Below are positions 22,290 through 34,415 of a stretch of 64,000 nucleotides of DNA, piece by piece. A program made the translations under genes and the position numbers. The notes beneath the pieces were generated by a model. The model saw nothing but the letters and a program-made list of their open reading frames with translations, searched no databases and was not told the DNA's origin. The stretch is taken from contig JAMFTG010000052.1 of assembly GCA_023974075.1 (NCBI GenBank), forward strand, positions 1 to 64,000. The letters run 5' to 3'. This DNA comes from Chaenocephalus aceratus. Lineage: Eukaryota > Chordata > Actinopteri > Perciformes > Channichthyidae. Numbering within the stretch: the first letter of the stretch is position 1; every line of letters starts with the position of its first letter.

Positions 22290-24900
22290 AAATCTGATAC
22301 AAATCCCTCAAGCCTACGCTCAGGGCTCCTGGGCCCTCAGCTTTTTTGATCCTCCACTGCGTATGAATACAGAATTCCAACAAACTATCATGAAATGTCT
22401 TTCTATTATGAATTTAGATGAAATGTATATCCCCATAATGACCTAAACAATAAAGTCTATGGCTTTTACTTCTTTACCAGGCTAGTTACATGATGTTGTC
22501 TAAATTAAATTCTGTGTCATTACATTACTATGTTTTAGCTTAACTGTAATATGTTCTTTCTACATTTCAAACCTCAGTTACTTTAATACCTGTTGAAATA
22601 TTACAAAATGGTTTCATTATCACAGGTCAACTTCTTCGGTATTCCATTCTGGAATTACATCTCTCACAGTAGCCCCTAAAATAATGTGTTAGTCCAAAAG
22701 CATGCTTGATAGTCATTGTTTTGAATCATGCAGTTGCACTGATCACATGCAGACATACACTCACACTGTCAGGTTGTAAAGTCAAGTTTGGTCAGGTTCA
22801 CCCCAGAGTCAGTCATTGTCAGTGCCTTCTCAAGTTACACTGTCGGTCAGGGTCAAAGGTCATTTGGTCTCAGTCTTTTTGGCCATGTGTCGTGCTCTGC
22901 AGAGACTTTGACATGTCAGCATAGGCCAGTATCCTTTGTCTACAAAAATATGTCATATATGGAGCGCCATCATTTATTAATTCACGATTACAACTATATT
23001 TTTCAAGATATCTCTAACTTTTCATTGGGACAGCTGTTTCCCACATTCCCTGCAACTTGGTACAAAACTCACTTCAGAAACTTGTGTCTATAATTATTTT
23101 CTTGAGTCAAAACATTATCAGGATCTGTAAAGCTCTGCTATGTATTTCATAACTCATTATATTAATTTATCTTCAATTCTGGTGCACTTAAAGAACAATG
23201 TTACCCTCTTTAACAATGCGTGGAACCTTGGGTGTCCGAACATGCAACAATTACTCCCTACTTTATCAAGGATTTAAAAACAGAAGTCATTTCGTATGTC
23301 CATCCGAAAGTCCTCCTATGGTAATAACTATGCCACAATGGTAAAACCAGTACCTCAAATTGAAATACTATATTTTGTTTAGAACTAGCTTTCCCTTCAA
23401 CATGACCTATATAAAGAAATATTTGTCTGATCTTATAGAGCTGTTACTAAAACTCACCCTTTGAACTGATCAATACTGTAACAAATTAAAACACTACCAA
23501 ATTCACACTTGAATAAAAACTCTAAAAGAATAATTTGTAAACATGATGAAAAGGGTTCTACTCTGTACTCCTAACTCCCAAACACCCACTACTTAAAGTC
23601 TAATGCATACCTCCATCATGCCCTCCCCCTCCTTTTTCAGTGTGTTTTAGGATGATTTTTCACTTCACTTTAATAGTTTTCTCTTTACCGCTATTTTTTA
23701 TTTACCAATTGATTAGTTCATGGTTAATACATCTTCTTATCTTCACTTATTTATCAAGTCAATTCAAGTTCTTTACAATACATTAGTAGATACCTTGTGG
23801 AGTATTCACAATAACTAATCCTCTCTAGGGTATGAAATCCGTTTATCTTTAAGCAGATACTATTTCCTTATTTATCTTTTGTTCATGATAACAATGGTAT
23901 AACAACCACACGTTTTACCCATATCTAGTTTCTATAACAAGATTATTATGTGTGACATAATAATCAGATGTCTTGTTTGCTAAACAAGAATATTAAACTT
24001 TAATCTTTTCAGCATTCCAGACCATCATTTGAACAAACAGCCTCTTATCTAAACACTAAGCATTAAGGTTTCTACACCACCCCCCGGGAAACTCTTGCAC
24101 AATTATGCTGTAAAATCATTGCATCATTCCTCCAGAACAATCTGAGACAAGCATGTCTCAAGATCTTGTCATAATGAGCACAGTCAGTGATGCAGCTGTA
24201 GTCAGTGGCAGGGTCCCCAAAAAGCTAGGACCGGCCCTGGTCAGTGGGCTCCAAGGAAACTCTCCCTGGCTTTGGGATGAGGGAAGGAATCACTTGGCAG
24301 ACACACGTTATCCTCTGTACAGCAGAAATCCCCCAAAACCGCAGTACCTCTTCACACCACTGTTGCCTTGACAACGAGGCACAAGCATAATGTCAATATC
24401 TCTTATGCGTTCTTTGCACACTTCTTCTGTTCGCAGTGAGCAACTCTTCACCAACACACTGATTCAGAGAACCCAAAAGGTGGTGCAGAACTATCCAATG
24501 CTGCTGTAATCACATCCAGCCACTGAGAAAAACTCAATTTAAATCTCTCTCCCAACGGGTTGCAAAATAAAACGGCTGAGGTCAGGAATGCTGAAACATG
24601 TGAGTGTTAAAACAAACTAATGATAGTAGTCTGCCTATTCTTTATTACTTCAGTTCTAAGTTAATAGGCAAAACAAAGACACCCTCCAACCACTATACTA
24701 ATCTTGTATCTACTTGGTTAATTCTATTCATTTTCAAATTGTTTATCTAAGTTGTGTTACAAGCATGGTGATGTTGTAACATAATACAAATAACTGTATT
24801 CAATCCGCGCCGTATTTGAAAGCTGTAATGAATTAAAATAAATGTTTAAGGACGTAATATAAGTTAAATATATTGTTAATCTAATTACTGTTTTATTGTG
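22290..24900. other. no feature recognised (AT-rich)
   Basis: About 2.6 kb of AT-rich DNA with no long open frame. The rest of the minus-strand ERV (gag, RT, 5' LTR) would be expected here and is not seen. Frames at 22706-23093 and 24153-24371 show no recognisable domain. Confidence 0.45.
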
Positions 24901-26480
24901 AAGGCATCTCTGGTGAACAGCGGCCTGTGGCTTTTATTTTGAAAGGCCGTTCCGGAAATATACTCCGTAATGTGAACAGTGAGTTTGAATTCTATAAACA
25001 CGGAAAGTTACGATAACAATCGTTCTAATGCATTAAATAAAGTCATGAAAGAGACAAGGAGGAGGAAAGGCGTGTGGAAGCAAGCAATGAACTGAAAATG
25101 CCACCAATCCTCTGTTTTAACGTGATGGCGGACATTGAAAACTGAAGTGGGCATAAGCACCCACATTAATAGATTCCTTCTGACTGACAAGCGTTCAAAA
25201 ACCCTCCTGCTTATCACTTTTTGTTTTATTCATAACCTAAAAATACAATTGTGATGAATAGCTTGCTCTTTTTCTGATTGAAACAAAGAGTACTCTTCTA
25301 CAGAATCAGAAAGTACAAATACTGGCTCCGGCTGGAGCTCTCAGCCTTTTCAAGAGAAGGGGGGCTTCTTTCAACAACTAACAACAAACTATTGGTATAC
25401 CAAAACATTTACCAACATAAAACAAGGTCTTTACGAATCAACAATGCCAACCAACAAACAGAACAATCAACAAACAGATCAATACAACTCCTAAATAACA
25501 TTACAATATATATTTCTTACAGTGAGTTCGTTATCTAATGTTTAACAAATTCTCATTTTTCTATGTGTAATCTAGGTGGAATAATCCACTATTATATTCA
25601 ATTTGAATCAAACTTTAACCTGCATGTACTACTCAGCAAACTACTTTCTACTTTCCCTCAACGTTACTGTATGCAATTAAGTTCCTCTGAAATATAATTA
25701 AGTAAAATTATCAGTTAATGACGAATAGTGTAAAATTCACAATGCAATGTTTCTTATTTATTTAAATGCAGGTCTCCCTTGAAAAAAAAGATCATTGATC
25801 TCAATGGGATTTTACCTGGATAAATAAAGGTTTTGAATTTAATTGAAATATCTACCACACATTGATCTATTAATTTTCAATGTTATTCTCTCCAACTTCA
25901 GACCACTCGATTATTCACTCCTTGTTTTAAATTCAACGCTCTTTCTTCATGCATTCAAGAAGAGAGCAAACAGGAGAGAGAGAAAAGAAGGAGGGGGGTG
26001 TGGGTACTCTCACAGACACCCCGGCTGGAACAGGCATCCCAGGAGGAGGGGGGGCTTCCTTGAAACAAGAATGACTTCGTATCTATTTATCTGACTAGGT
26101 TAATATGTGTTCACTTGTATTTATTAATACACTGGACAAATCTTGTCGTTACTCTTAATGTCCTTATTCTTATTTATTTGAATGTCCTGTTAATTCAGAC
26201 GTGCACACAGTCTGAATTCAAAGTTTTCAACGTGGAGCAACACAGAATATTGAAGAACAAAGGGCAGCAGCTGACCACAAATGAGCTTCCTCTGTCTGAT
26301 GAAGCTCCCAGCTTCTGCCAACCTTCTCCTGTCACTATGTTTCTGCTCTCTCTTCTCAATTATTACACAGAATCGACGCAAAAAAATCACACAGTTTATT
26401 ACAGAATTTTCCCAGCGAGTCAGCCGTGCAGGACTAGACTACCTCACGGAGACCTCGCTGGTTCATGTTACTCTCTTTTT
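24901..26480. other. no gene; LINE tail at 25768-25838
   Basis: Only a retroposon tail is recognised (listed separately). The open frames at 25278-25538 and 26115-26570 are low-complexity or lack any domain I recognise. Confidence 0.4.
25768..25838 (+). repeat. LINE 3' end
   Basis: The sequence has GCAGGTCTCCCTTG, then GATCTCAATGGGATTTTACC and TGGATAAATAAAGGTT, a 3'-terminal phrase common to fish LINE insertions. The body is absent, so this is a strongly 5'-truncated copy. Confidence 0.5.
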
Positions 26481-26484
26481 AGTG

Positions 26485-26690
26485 AGCTAAGGTACTGGAC
26501 TGCAATACCAGACTCTTACACACACTATCTACAGTACTGTATTTTCACACACACACTTAGTGCACTATAGGTCCGGACTGCTCTACCCGACTCTTATAGC
26601 CACCTAGTGCTCCATAGGTCAGGACTGCTCTACCTGGCTCTTATAGACACACTTATCTACAGTACTGTATTTCTTTACCGTGACTGAGAA
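26485..26690 (-). repeat. tandem-like repeats in a third ERV leader
   Basis: Phrases GGACTGCTCTACC, GACTCTTATAG and CTACAGTACTGTA recur two or three times. In minus-strand orientation they lie about 200-390 bases beyond the primer site, a position comparable to the hairpin array of ERV family 1. No gag is recognisable beyond them. Confidence 0.55.
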
Positions 26691-26875
26691 CGCCACTGAC
26701 AACTCTAAAATGTTTGTAGTATAGCCAATCACAGATTTTGGTAATCAACAGGTATCTGTTTTACCTTTGTATCATGTAGGACGCCCTGGTGTAGTTGTCA
26801 GTGGTGTCCAGGTGTCCTCCCCTGGACTGAATTTGTCCGCTAGCTGTCGGTGGTCCTCCTATAGACCAGCACTCA

Positions 26876-26893
26876 TCACGTCGCAGGTCACCA
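26876..26893 (-). promoter_or_regulatory. retroviral primer-binding site, tRNA-Trp-like
   Basis: The minus strand reads TGGTGACCTGCGACGTGAT starting at 26893, close to the tRNA-Trp-type site at 17784 with a small change in the middle. It follows the LTR end (CCTACA) after three bases. Confidence 0.6.
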
Positions 26894-26896
26894 AAT

Positions 26897-27290
26897 TGTA
26901 GGAGCAGACACAGTTGTGGTGGCTTAAAGCCCAGCTCTGCTCCGCGCCGTCCGTCAGATGAGCCTGGTCAGATTAATAAGAGAAGGAGTTCAAAACACCG
27001 GCATAAAAGTTATAACAATAATCTGATTTTAATGGTAAAAAGACACAATACGAAAATACAGAGTGCCCTGTAACAGAGCACTCCGGGCTCCCCGCTCCAC
27101 TGCCGTGCGATACAGGTATCGGGACCGGCCAGTCAGCAACAGGGGGCCCCGTGCATGAATACACAACAGTATATATGGACCTTTTTGGGGCGGAGAGTCA
27201 CTGCTTATCTTCCACCGGACTTCACTCCTTTAATTTCCCAGGGAAGGTTTCACACTAACTATTCTTTCTCAAACAATCAAACATTGTACA
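26897..27290 (-). mobile_element. LTR of a third ERV (outer boundary uncertain)
   Basis: On the plus strand the LTR starts TGTAGGAGCAGACACAG, its 3' end in minus orientation. Reading minus, a TATA-like CATATATACTG lies near 27170 and an ATTAAAAT near 27030, in the order promoter, then processing signal, then LTR end and primer site. I could not find the 5' boundary; the GT-rich array at 27343 may lie inside or beyond it. Confidence 0.5.
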
Positions 27291-27342
27291 CAGATATATT
27301 AGTATCAAACATTGGCCCCAAAAAGAACCTTGAAAAGGACAT

Positions 27343-27515
27343 GTGTGTGTGTTTGTTAAAGAGGAAGTGTATGTGTGTGTGTGTTGATATCTTGGTCAGG
27401 GAGTGTGTGTGTGTCAGGGTGTCTGGGAAAGTGTATGTGTGTGTGTGTGTGTGTTGGTATCTTGGTCAGGGAGTGTATTGTGTGTGTGTGTGTCAGGGTG
27501 TCTGGGAAAGTGTAT
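27343..27515 (+). repeat. GT-rich minisatellite
   Basis: (GT)n tracts alternate with GGTGTCTGGGAAAGTGTATG and ATCTTGGTCAGGGAGTGT, each present at least twice. Open frames on both strands here are a by-product. Confidence 0.9.
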
Positions 27516-27639
27516 GTAAGAAGGTTTATGTGACTGTCGAAAAATTGCAACAAGGCGGCCGCGGCCTATGTCTGCCACTTTTAAACTGTTTAGAACAGTA
27601 CTCCTCTTCACGCCTGAAATAATTAAATGGAGGCCCACT

Positions 27640-28520
27640 TTAGAGAACACGTGAATTGTAAATAAATACAGAGACAACATAACAATTTGGAATGAACATT
27701 TTATTGGGGTCACAAAGGTCAACAACAGGATTAAGAAAAAACTATGGATGCTCACCTGCTCACCGTGACATACGGAGGCTTCACGAAAGTTACATGGGAA
27801 ATAAGCCCCTCCCACACCTCTATATAAACAGCGTGTGGAAGCCCTTTCCGGCTCACTCTGTCCTGATGCAGCGCAGCCAATGCATCTCTCGTGCTCACGC
27901 GTAGAGCTGCAGATCCTCCTGAATGCTGAAACTCACAGCTACATGTTCCTATAATACACACTGCTTGGATTTGATCACGTTGCAGGGCTATCCTGGGGGA
28001 GATTGTTTAGTTATAATAAGCCGAAACAATCAGACTCCTGGGATTACGACTGAAGATGTGGATTAGAATTGTTATATGTGAGTGATAGTAAAAACACTAC
28101 TATGATAGCTATCACTCAACGTCATTTCATTTTTCTTGGGGTCTAAGGTGGGAGTTGGATCTGCCTCGTGGAGAGCAAGGATGGCCAGTGCATTCAGTCC
28201 TGTAGCCGTCTTGGCAGCAGGATTCAAACCCTTTCCTCCCTGACTCAGCGAGTGCCCCATGTTCTCATTTCTGTGGCAGGTTCGCTCTCTCTGGTGGCCC
28301 CTGATAATTCACTGCCTGATACTCTCTCCCCCTCATTATAATTAGAATCCTAACCGTCAAACCCTTTCCAGCTCGTAACCTAAAATGGACGCCCACGTGC
28401 TTACTCCTCCTCGTGCCTTAAAACTAAAATGGCGGCCCACTTGAAATTAATTAAGAGAACACGTGAATCGTAAATAAATAAGGACAACATAACAATTTGG
28501 AATGAACATTTTTTGGGGTT
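27640..28520 (+). repeat. 0.8-kb repeat family, copy 1
   Basis: The unit is nearly identical to 49327-50120. A boundary segment containing GAACACGTGAAT and AACAATTTGGAATGAACATT occurs at both ends (about 27650 and 28460), as in a tandem array or LTR-like arrangement. Inside are a TATA box (CTCTATATAAACAGCG, about 27820) and GGATTTGATCACGTTGCAGG. On the minus strand GGTTTGAATCC at about 28217 resembles an RNA polymerase III B box. No protein is encoded. Identity unknown; a non-autonomous retroelement is my best guess. Confidence 0.7.
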
Positions 28521-28849
28521 ACAAAGGTCCAACGTAGGATTAAGAAAATACATGACAATTTACCGTATGACTAGCTATGTAGATATTCTGTATGACTTTC
28601 CTATGCAGTGCGAATGAGTAGCTGTGTCCCAATTCAGCGGCTGCCTCCTCCTGAGGACCCAGCCTTTGAATTCCCACGTCGGTTGGGTCCTCCGCGGAAG
28701 GCGAAATGAGACGGCCTACGGAGCATTTCCTGGTACGTCACCGGCAGTTATCCTTACCTTTTGCCGCCCCGTCGCCTAGCAACCAGCTGCAGTCAGAAGT
28801 GCCGGTAATCATTTCTGACATTAGGCAAAATATTTTCAAACGGTTCAAT

Positions 28850-28954
28850 ATGGAGGTAGTGCTTTTTTTGGTGATGTTCAATATGTTGACATTCATTTCC
28901 CAAGGTCACACCAGACGCACCATCTATTTCAGATTAATGGAAGACCATGTCCAG
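28850..28954 (+). pseudogene. possible Harbinger transposase first exon
   Basis: The ATG at 28850 opens 35 codons ending in RRTIYFRLMEDHVQ just before a GTACTG donor-like site. Position and orientation fit the first exon of the transposase in a two-gene Harbinger element. No downstream exons or DDE residues are visible. The exon itself has no diagnostic domain, so this rests on context. Confidence 0.3.
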
Positions 28955-29224
28955 GTACTGATATCTATCATATTATATAAAATATATATGTACTGTATTT
29001 TTAGCTATAATACATGTTTAAAATGTTATTTCTCAGGTTGAGTATAGCTTGTATATATATATATATAAACATGTCTATAGAGATATATTTATACACAAAC
29101 ACAGAATATATGTATGTACTGTATTTTTAGCTAACAGTAATGTTATTAGCATAATACTGATACACATTTTATTTCGGGTTGAGTATAGCTTGAGTGTATA
29201 TATATATATATATATATATATATT

Positions 29225-29965
29225 AGGGCTGTCAGTCGATTAAAATATTTAATCGCATGATTGTCCATAGTTAATCGCGATTAATCGCACATTTTTTATC
29301 TGTTCTAAATGTACCTTAGAGGAATATTTTTCAAGTTTTTAATACTCTTATCAACATATGAGTGGACAAATATGCTTTATGCTAATGTTTATTATCATTT
29401 GAACAATGACAAATATTCTCATGAATATTAAACACAACAACCTGGAACCTCTCTCATACAATACAAATTGTGTGTGATCGTTGGAGCTATGCTCGAACGG
29501 GAGCTGTCTGGACGCTGCAATCATGAGTGTGCTGACTTCTCGTACAATGTCCCGCTGTCTGGCTTCCTGCATAAAGTCAAGTGCTCGGTGCAGTTGTGTG
29601 GATAGGGCGCTCCTCTGTTTTCATTTAAACAGCTCCTTATATCCGTTAGCGCAGCTAGCTAGCACCAGATGCTAACAACAACAATAGCCGCGTTCACACT
29701 GCGGTACGGTAATGCACGTAAGGTCTCTCTCTCGCTCGCTCGGGCCACACACACACACACACCCACCCTCCCGGTCCTCCCGGTGAGCGTGGAAGTGTGG
29801 TCTGCCACAAGCGGGCGGCGGGAGCGGGGCTGTCAGCATTATCAGCTTGTAGATGGTATTTTAAACTCGATGCGCTCTGAAACTACGGGGCGGCCGAGGA
29901 AAAAAAATACACATGCGTTAATCGCGTTAAAATAATTAGTGGCGTTAATTTTTATATATTTTTGT
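29225..29965. mobile_element. nested non-autonomous element with AGGGCTGTCAGTCGATT end
   Basis: The left end TAGGGCTGTCAGTCGATT and right end GTTAATCGCGTTAAAA (about 29918) enclose a repeat common in fish. It is flanked by (TA)n tracts, so no target duplication can be read. Part of it (about 29350-29450) recurs inverted at 48420-48535. Probably hAT-like; no coding region. Confidence 0.5.
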
Positions 29966-30237
29966 GTGTATATATCAATAAACATACATATATATATATA
30001 TATATATAAACATGTCAATAGATATATGTATAAACATAGAACAAAAATGCTCTTACCTGTAAAGGTATGTAAAACAATTGACGAGCTGAGATAAAATAAC
30101 CGTGTGCAATATTTATATACATCTTTTGTTCTTATCTGCTGCTGAAAACTGTTTTATTTGTATGTTGTTCCATCAAATAAATTATAAGTTTCATATTGCT
30201 CATTACATTTATTATTTATTTATCTACTAATTTTTGT

Positions 30238-31757
30238 AGGAGAGAAAAAAGCCTGTTAAGGTTCTCCCTGCTCTCCTCCCTCTGCTGCTTCATGTCCTCT
30301 CTGATGAGGTCCATCAGCCCCTCCTTTCTTTTCTTTCGGCCGGGATGGCCCTGCCTCAACCTGATCCTCGTCCTCCTCTTGGTCCCCACTGCTGAACTTG
30401 GCCGCGGCGTGTCCTCTGGAATAGAGGATATTAGGACAGGCGGGCAGATAGAGGGCTCTGTCCTAATATCTCATCCATTTGGACAAACCACGGCCAAGTT
30501 GCAGCAGTGGGTTTCCCACCGACTCCCTCTCCTGACCCTGGGTATTTGCAATCCTAAAGGCAGAGTAAAACAATCATGGCATTACAAAAAAAAACACCAG
30601 CAGATAAACAAATGTCAGCAAATGTGTTTATTAACTTGTAAAACTCACATACTTTATATCTTTTTTTGAGATTGTCCCACTTCTTCTTAGCCTGCAGGCC
30701 CATACCCTCTGGACACCTTCGTGGTACACGCACAAAGAAACTGCTATAAAATCATCATAAATCAATATTTACACTTCCCTGCAGGCCCATGTCTTCCAAA
30801 ACCGTCCTAATCACAGAGAGAATAGTACAACATCTAGAATTATGAATAAAACAATAACAATGTCACAACTAAGGATACACACTTAGGAAGAAATCGTCTC
30901 TTTCTTTTCTAACGGTGGCATGGAGACATCCCCAGTGCTTGAATTGGAATAACAAAGGTGCCAGTACTCTAAATCAGCAACTGTTTCAAGTACATTTTAT
31001 GTATACAGCCCAAAAACAAGAATTTGGCTCAAAGGTCTTTTATAATCTGTACAACATACAACTCCCTCTATCCTTATCCTCATATCTTTGATTCAGTAGT
31101 TAAAAAGATACTACTATAATATAACATTACTACTGGGTGGGAGTTGCAACTAAGCATAAACACAACAAATATGCGTACCTAGATGCGTCATGAGGTGCCG
31201 GTACGCAGTAAGAACTAACGGTACGCAGATGGGTAAACATCAGAAGTCCCGGTACTAGACAATACTAGTTGTCTTATTAGAATGGAGTGTATGAAATGAG
31301 GGATGATTCATACAATAAGAACGATACAAACGGGATATTGTGCCTTACCTCCAAGCGATGCTCGCGGAGAATTTGGCCCCGGTGAAGAGGGATTCATTCT
31401 CCCCTCGCATTTGGATGAATTTAGCAGTCTGCTCCTTGCTCCCTATCAAAACAAATTGCTGCAGTAAGATGTGTATAACAAAAGCAGTTACATACATAAA
31501 TTAGCTTTATAATGAGTCCCAACAATCTGAAAACCACGGTTCTGGTTTACAACATGTCGAAATATTTTCACTTCATATTATTTTATGTATGTAATATAAA
31601 GAAGACATCTCCAATCGCCCGTATCTTTAAATAAAACAGTTAAATCGGTTTACTGTTTCCTGTCGTTTCCTATTTGGGTGAGTTGAAACCCTATACTTAC
31701 ATTTAAAAACAAATCCAGCTCCCGCCGAAGCTTCAGCCGTTGCCGGGACAAGCCATT
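30238..31757 (-). pseudogene. Harbinger SANT/MADF-like (Myb-like) accessory gene
   Basis: Exon-like blocks lie in order on the minus strand. About 31695-31750 holds GLSRQRLKLRRELDLFLN before a GTAAG donor. 31349-31442 holds EQTAKFIQMRGENESLFTG and then FSASIAWR, bounded by AG and GTAAGG. About 30653-30710 holds MGLQAKKKWDNLKKRYK before GTATGT. 30238-30560 holds DCKYPGSGEGVGGKPTAATW, then PWFVQMDEILGQ, and ends with an acidic/Ser-rich stretch and a coiled tail (LIREDMKQQREESREN). This is the DNA-binding partner of Harbinger transposases, thought to help bring the transposase to the nucleus and element ends. Frameshifts in the last exon, loss of a block between exons 2 and 3, and no clear start codon make it a pseudogene. 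Confidence 0.7.
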
Positions 31758-31795
31758 TTTTTTTTTTTAAAACTCATTCGTCACCGTTGCCCATT

Positions 31796-33840
31796 GCCAA
31801 TCGGGTGTGAAGGGGACCTAACAACTTATTTCAAAAGATAATTCCATCTATAGTCAAACATCCTCGGCGCTGTCACAGGATTACGACGCAAGAGTTCACA
31901 TCCGTCTGCCCAATCTAAATCTTCAGCGGTCTGTGTTCTACCTTCCTGTTTTAAAATAGCGTGGAGTAGATTTGCCCACCTAAGATCAGCCGAAGAGAAC
32001 GAACAAAACCAGGTCGGCACACCAAGTTGGCGCACACAAGCTAGGAGGTCATTCTGTGTGCGCTGCCAAAATGCTGCAGTACTCTAATAGGTGAGAGACA
32101 ACGAAAGCCATCATCACATTGCACCAGTTTTCTTATGGTTTCCTGATTCAACAAATTATCTTCCATCGGTTTGGATGGAAAGCCTGCTTTGCCTTTTCGC
32201 AATGCAATAGACACACTGGACAACACCTGTTGCACCTCAGACAAATACTGAGCATAACAAATGTATTCTATATGTTGTGCAAACCTAACATCAGCATTTA
32301 AAACACGCGTATTCAAATAGCGTGATAATGTTATCTTGGTAGGTGTTAAAGCCCAGTGGGAGCAATACAGGAAAGCATTTTGCTTCGTTGGAAATGTCTG
32401 CTAACAGCCTCACAGGACTATTACCCTCTGCTGGCGGGACATGTAATGTGCTATCAAAATACTGATCCAACACTTCCTGTCCAACATCAACAGGCATGTG
32501 TCCTGAAACATGCAATGCTGTTGCCTGTCGTGTAAAAGCTCAACATCAGCATTAGCATCAGACGTTTCGTTGGTTGGCAAATCCATCAAGGTCAGATTGT
32601 CTCCAAAGCCATCACCCTGTTCCCTCCTAAACTCATAAAGCAGAGCGTCATCAAGTTCCTCAGCCTCGGGAACCCGTACAGGAATGCATGAACTTTCTTT
32701 TGCAGGACTGTTGCCTTCTGCTGGGGCCATGTTCAGTTCTCTCTCTGAAAACTGATCTGCAATTTCCGGATCAGTTTCCACAGCCATCAAATCCATGTCC
32801 TGAAACAAACATGGCTGTTCCTCAGCGGCCTCTGGTGATGTTTCCTTGGTGTGGGTTTGTTCATTCTCTTCTTCCTCCCTACGAAACTCGTTATACCAAC
32901 TTTTATTAAATGTAATATCCCTATAGTGCTTATTCCTTCTTCCTAAATATCTCAATGAACGCTTTATGCGCATTGGGTCTGCAAATTGATATTTAAAATG
33001 ACCTGTGAACGTCGATTTACGCTTTAACTTTATTCGTAAGATGGAACCTTCCACCTTTGAGCGGGGGAGCAAATTGGTAGTTTGGACGATATTTGCTGTT
33101 CAAACAAGCCACTTCTGGGGGAACGGGGTCTAGTGCCAAATTATTTCTAACACATTCAGGTGGCGTCACACCTCGCTTAAGTTTCTTATCACAGCTGCTG
33201 CAGATCCAAAGCTGCCCTCTCCCAGTTTCAATCCCAACACAGGGTACTTCACAGTCATCAGTGCATGTGTGTTAATATGTTTCTCTGATGCATTTATCAG
33301 CTCGTTCTTGATCCTTATATTTCTCTTTGTTACAGTGCAAGGCCTGATATTCAGATAGCAGCCTCTCCAGCAGCTGCAGACACAAACTGCTCCATTCTTA
33401 ACTCTGGCCAAAAACTGCTGCATTACTAAATCAAATACCTCTATTTCTTTGCATGTGTTGCCTCTTCAGTTTGTTGCTAGCTGCTACTCGCTTCTTATAA
33501 TCTGGATTACCGTGATTCCTTTTTGAACTCGTGGAGTTTACCTTCTTTCTATGCAATGTATTTTGCCCATATTTACGTTTGCTAAATGCCATAACCTTCT
33601 CTCTGTGTAAAACCTTTAGTCTATACATTCTTTTACTTGAATCCTTGATCATCTGATTATGAAATGGGTCTTCATGGTATCGAACCTGAGTATGTCCACT
33701 TGCTCTGTGTTTGTAATCATCATCCTCACAACACCTTTCTCTACGAGCGACTCTTACTCTCTCTTGATAATCTGCATCACTATACTTGTTCATGGACGCA
33801 TCCCTAATCCTTTGCTGGCACGTTGTGTTTCTTTGTTGAG
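31796..33840 (-). pseudogene. Helitron replication-protein N-terminal region, truncated
   Basis: Read on the minus strand this is the front of a Helitron Rep/helicase protein in several frames. 33793-33431 is a Lys/Tyr-rich repeat region (YHEDPFHNQMIKDSSKRMYR). 33423-33166 is a Cys-containing stretch (FLARVKNGAVCVCSC). 33072-32410 holds LRIKLKRKSTFTGHFKYQF. 32515-32291 holds APAEGNSP-type sequence and FPVLLPLGFNTYQDN. 32316-31826 holds DDGFRCLSPIRV, then RQLGVPTWFCSFSSADLRWA and RRNPVTAPRMFDYRW, typical of the Helitron_like_N domain. The reading breaks near 31796, so the HUH nuclease motif and the Pif1-type helicase are missing. Intact proteins drive rolling-circle transposition. Multiple frameshifts and stops; not functional. 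Confidence 0.85.
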
Positions 33841-34019
33841 CTGTATCTCTTTTTTAAATATGTTGAACGCCTACGACTGCAGCTGTTTGCAACACTCTCT
33901 GCAGTCTCTTTAACCCCACCCTTCCCAGTACAGATATCAACACTGCTACGCATACACCGTGTCTCGAGCAAACCACCCACTGTACACACTTTGAAGCACC
34001 TTTGTTCCTCAGAAGGTAC

Positions 34020-34415
34020 AAACCACTGGCTCAATGATTTTATCATCAAGTATATTCTCTCTTTTGAAAGCATTGCACAATTACAAGTGTATTTGAGCCA
34101 TTTCTCCCTCCTGCAGATAAAAATGTCCAAGAGCATTTGCTGTCCCTTGGATTTCTACATCTGTGGCACAACGTCCTCCATACTTCATCTGAGACTTCTC
34201 AATGTAGTCTGAAGTTGAAGCAGATCCCCAACTACTTTAGTTTGTTCCGCGTGATTCATCATATGCTTTACAACAGTCGTTCTAATCTTTCGATGGCTCT
34301 TCTGAGAACCACCGAGAACATGAGCTACCGCTCCGAAGAAACTATTAGCGTCCTCTTTTATTTGTTCGGTCTCACAGACCACACCTAGGGACCCAGTTAC
34401 TGTAGGTCCCTGCAC
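34020..34415 (-). pseudogene. second, degenerate OTU-like module
   Basis: The frame from 34415 has EDANSFFGAVAHVLGG, aligning with the D-G-N-C-F-F-R-A-V block of the OTU module at 34640-35224. The catalytic Cys position (about 34341-34343) is Ser and the Gly is Ala. A continuation in another frame has CATDVEIQGTANALG, matching WATQLEIQAAAV of the first module. The final block reads DKIIEPVV where NHYETAV is expected, so the catalytic His is also lost. It lies between the first OTU module and the Helitron N-terminus. Confidence 0.65.

Larger units (their letters stand above)
28618..31800. mobile_element. decayed PIF/Harbinger-like element, right end lost
   Basis: The left end begins GCTGTGTCCCAATTC, a terminal phrase I associate with fish Harbinger-type elements. 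Inside are a possible transposase first exon on the plus strand and a convergent SANT/MADF-like gene on the minus strand, the usual two-gene layout. The matching right terminal repeat is missing: near 31796 the sequence passes into Helitron coding sequence. The DDE transposase body is absent, and another repeat occupies 29225-29965. Confidence 0.6.

Noticed and set aside
28130..28290. A genuine tRNA gene on the minus strand
   Set aside because: A B-box-like GGTTTGAATCC and a weak A box are present, but I could not form a cloverleaf with an acceptor stem; kept only as a possible SINE-like promoter.
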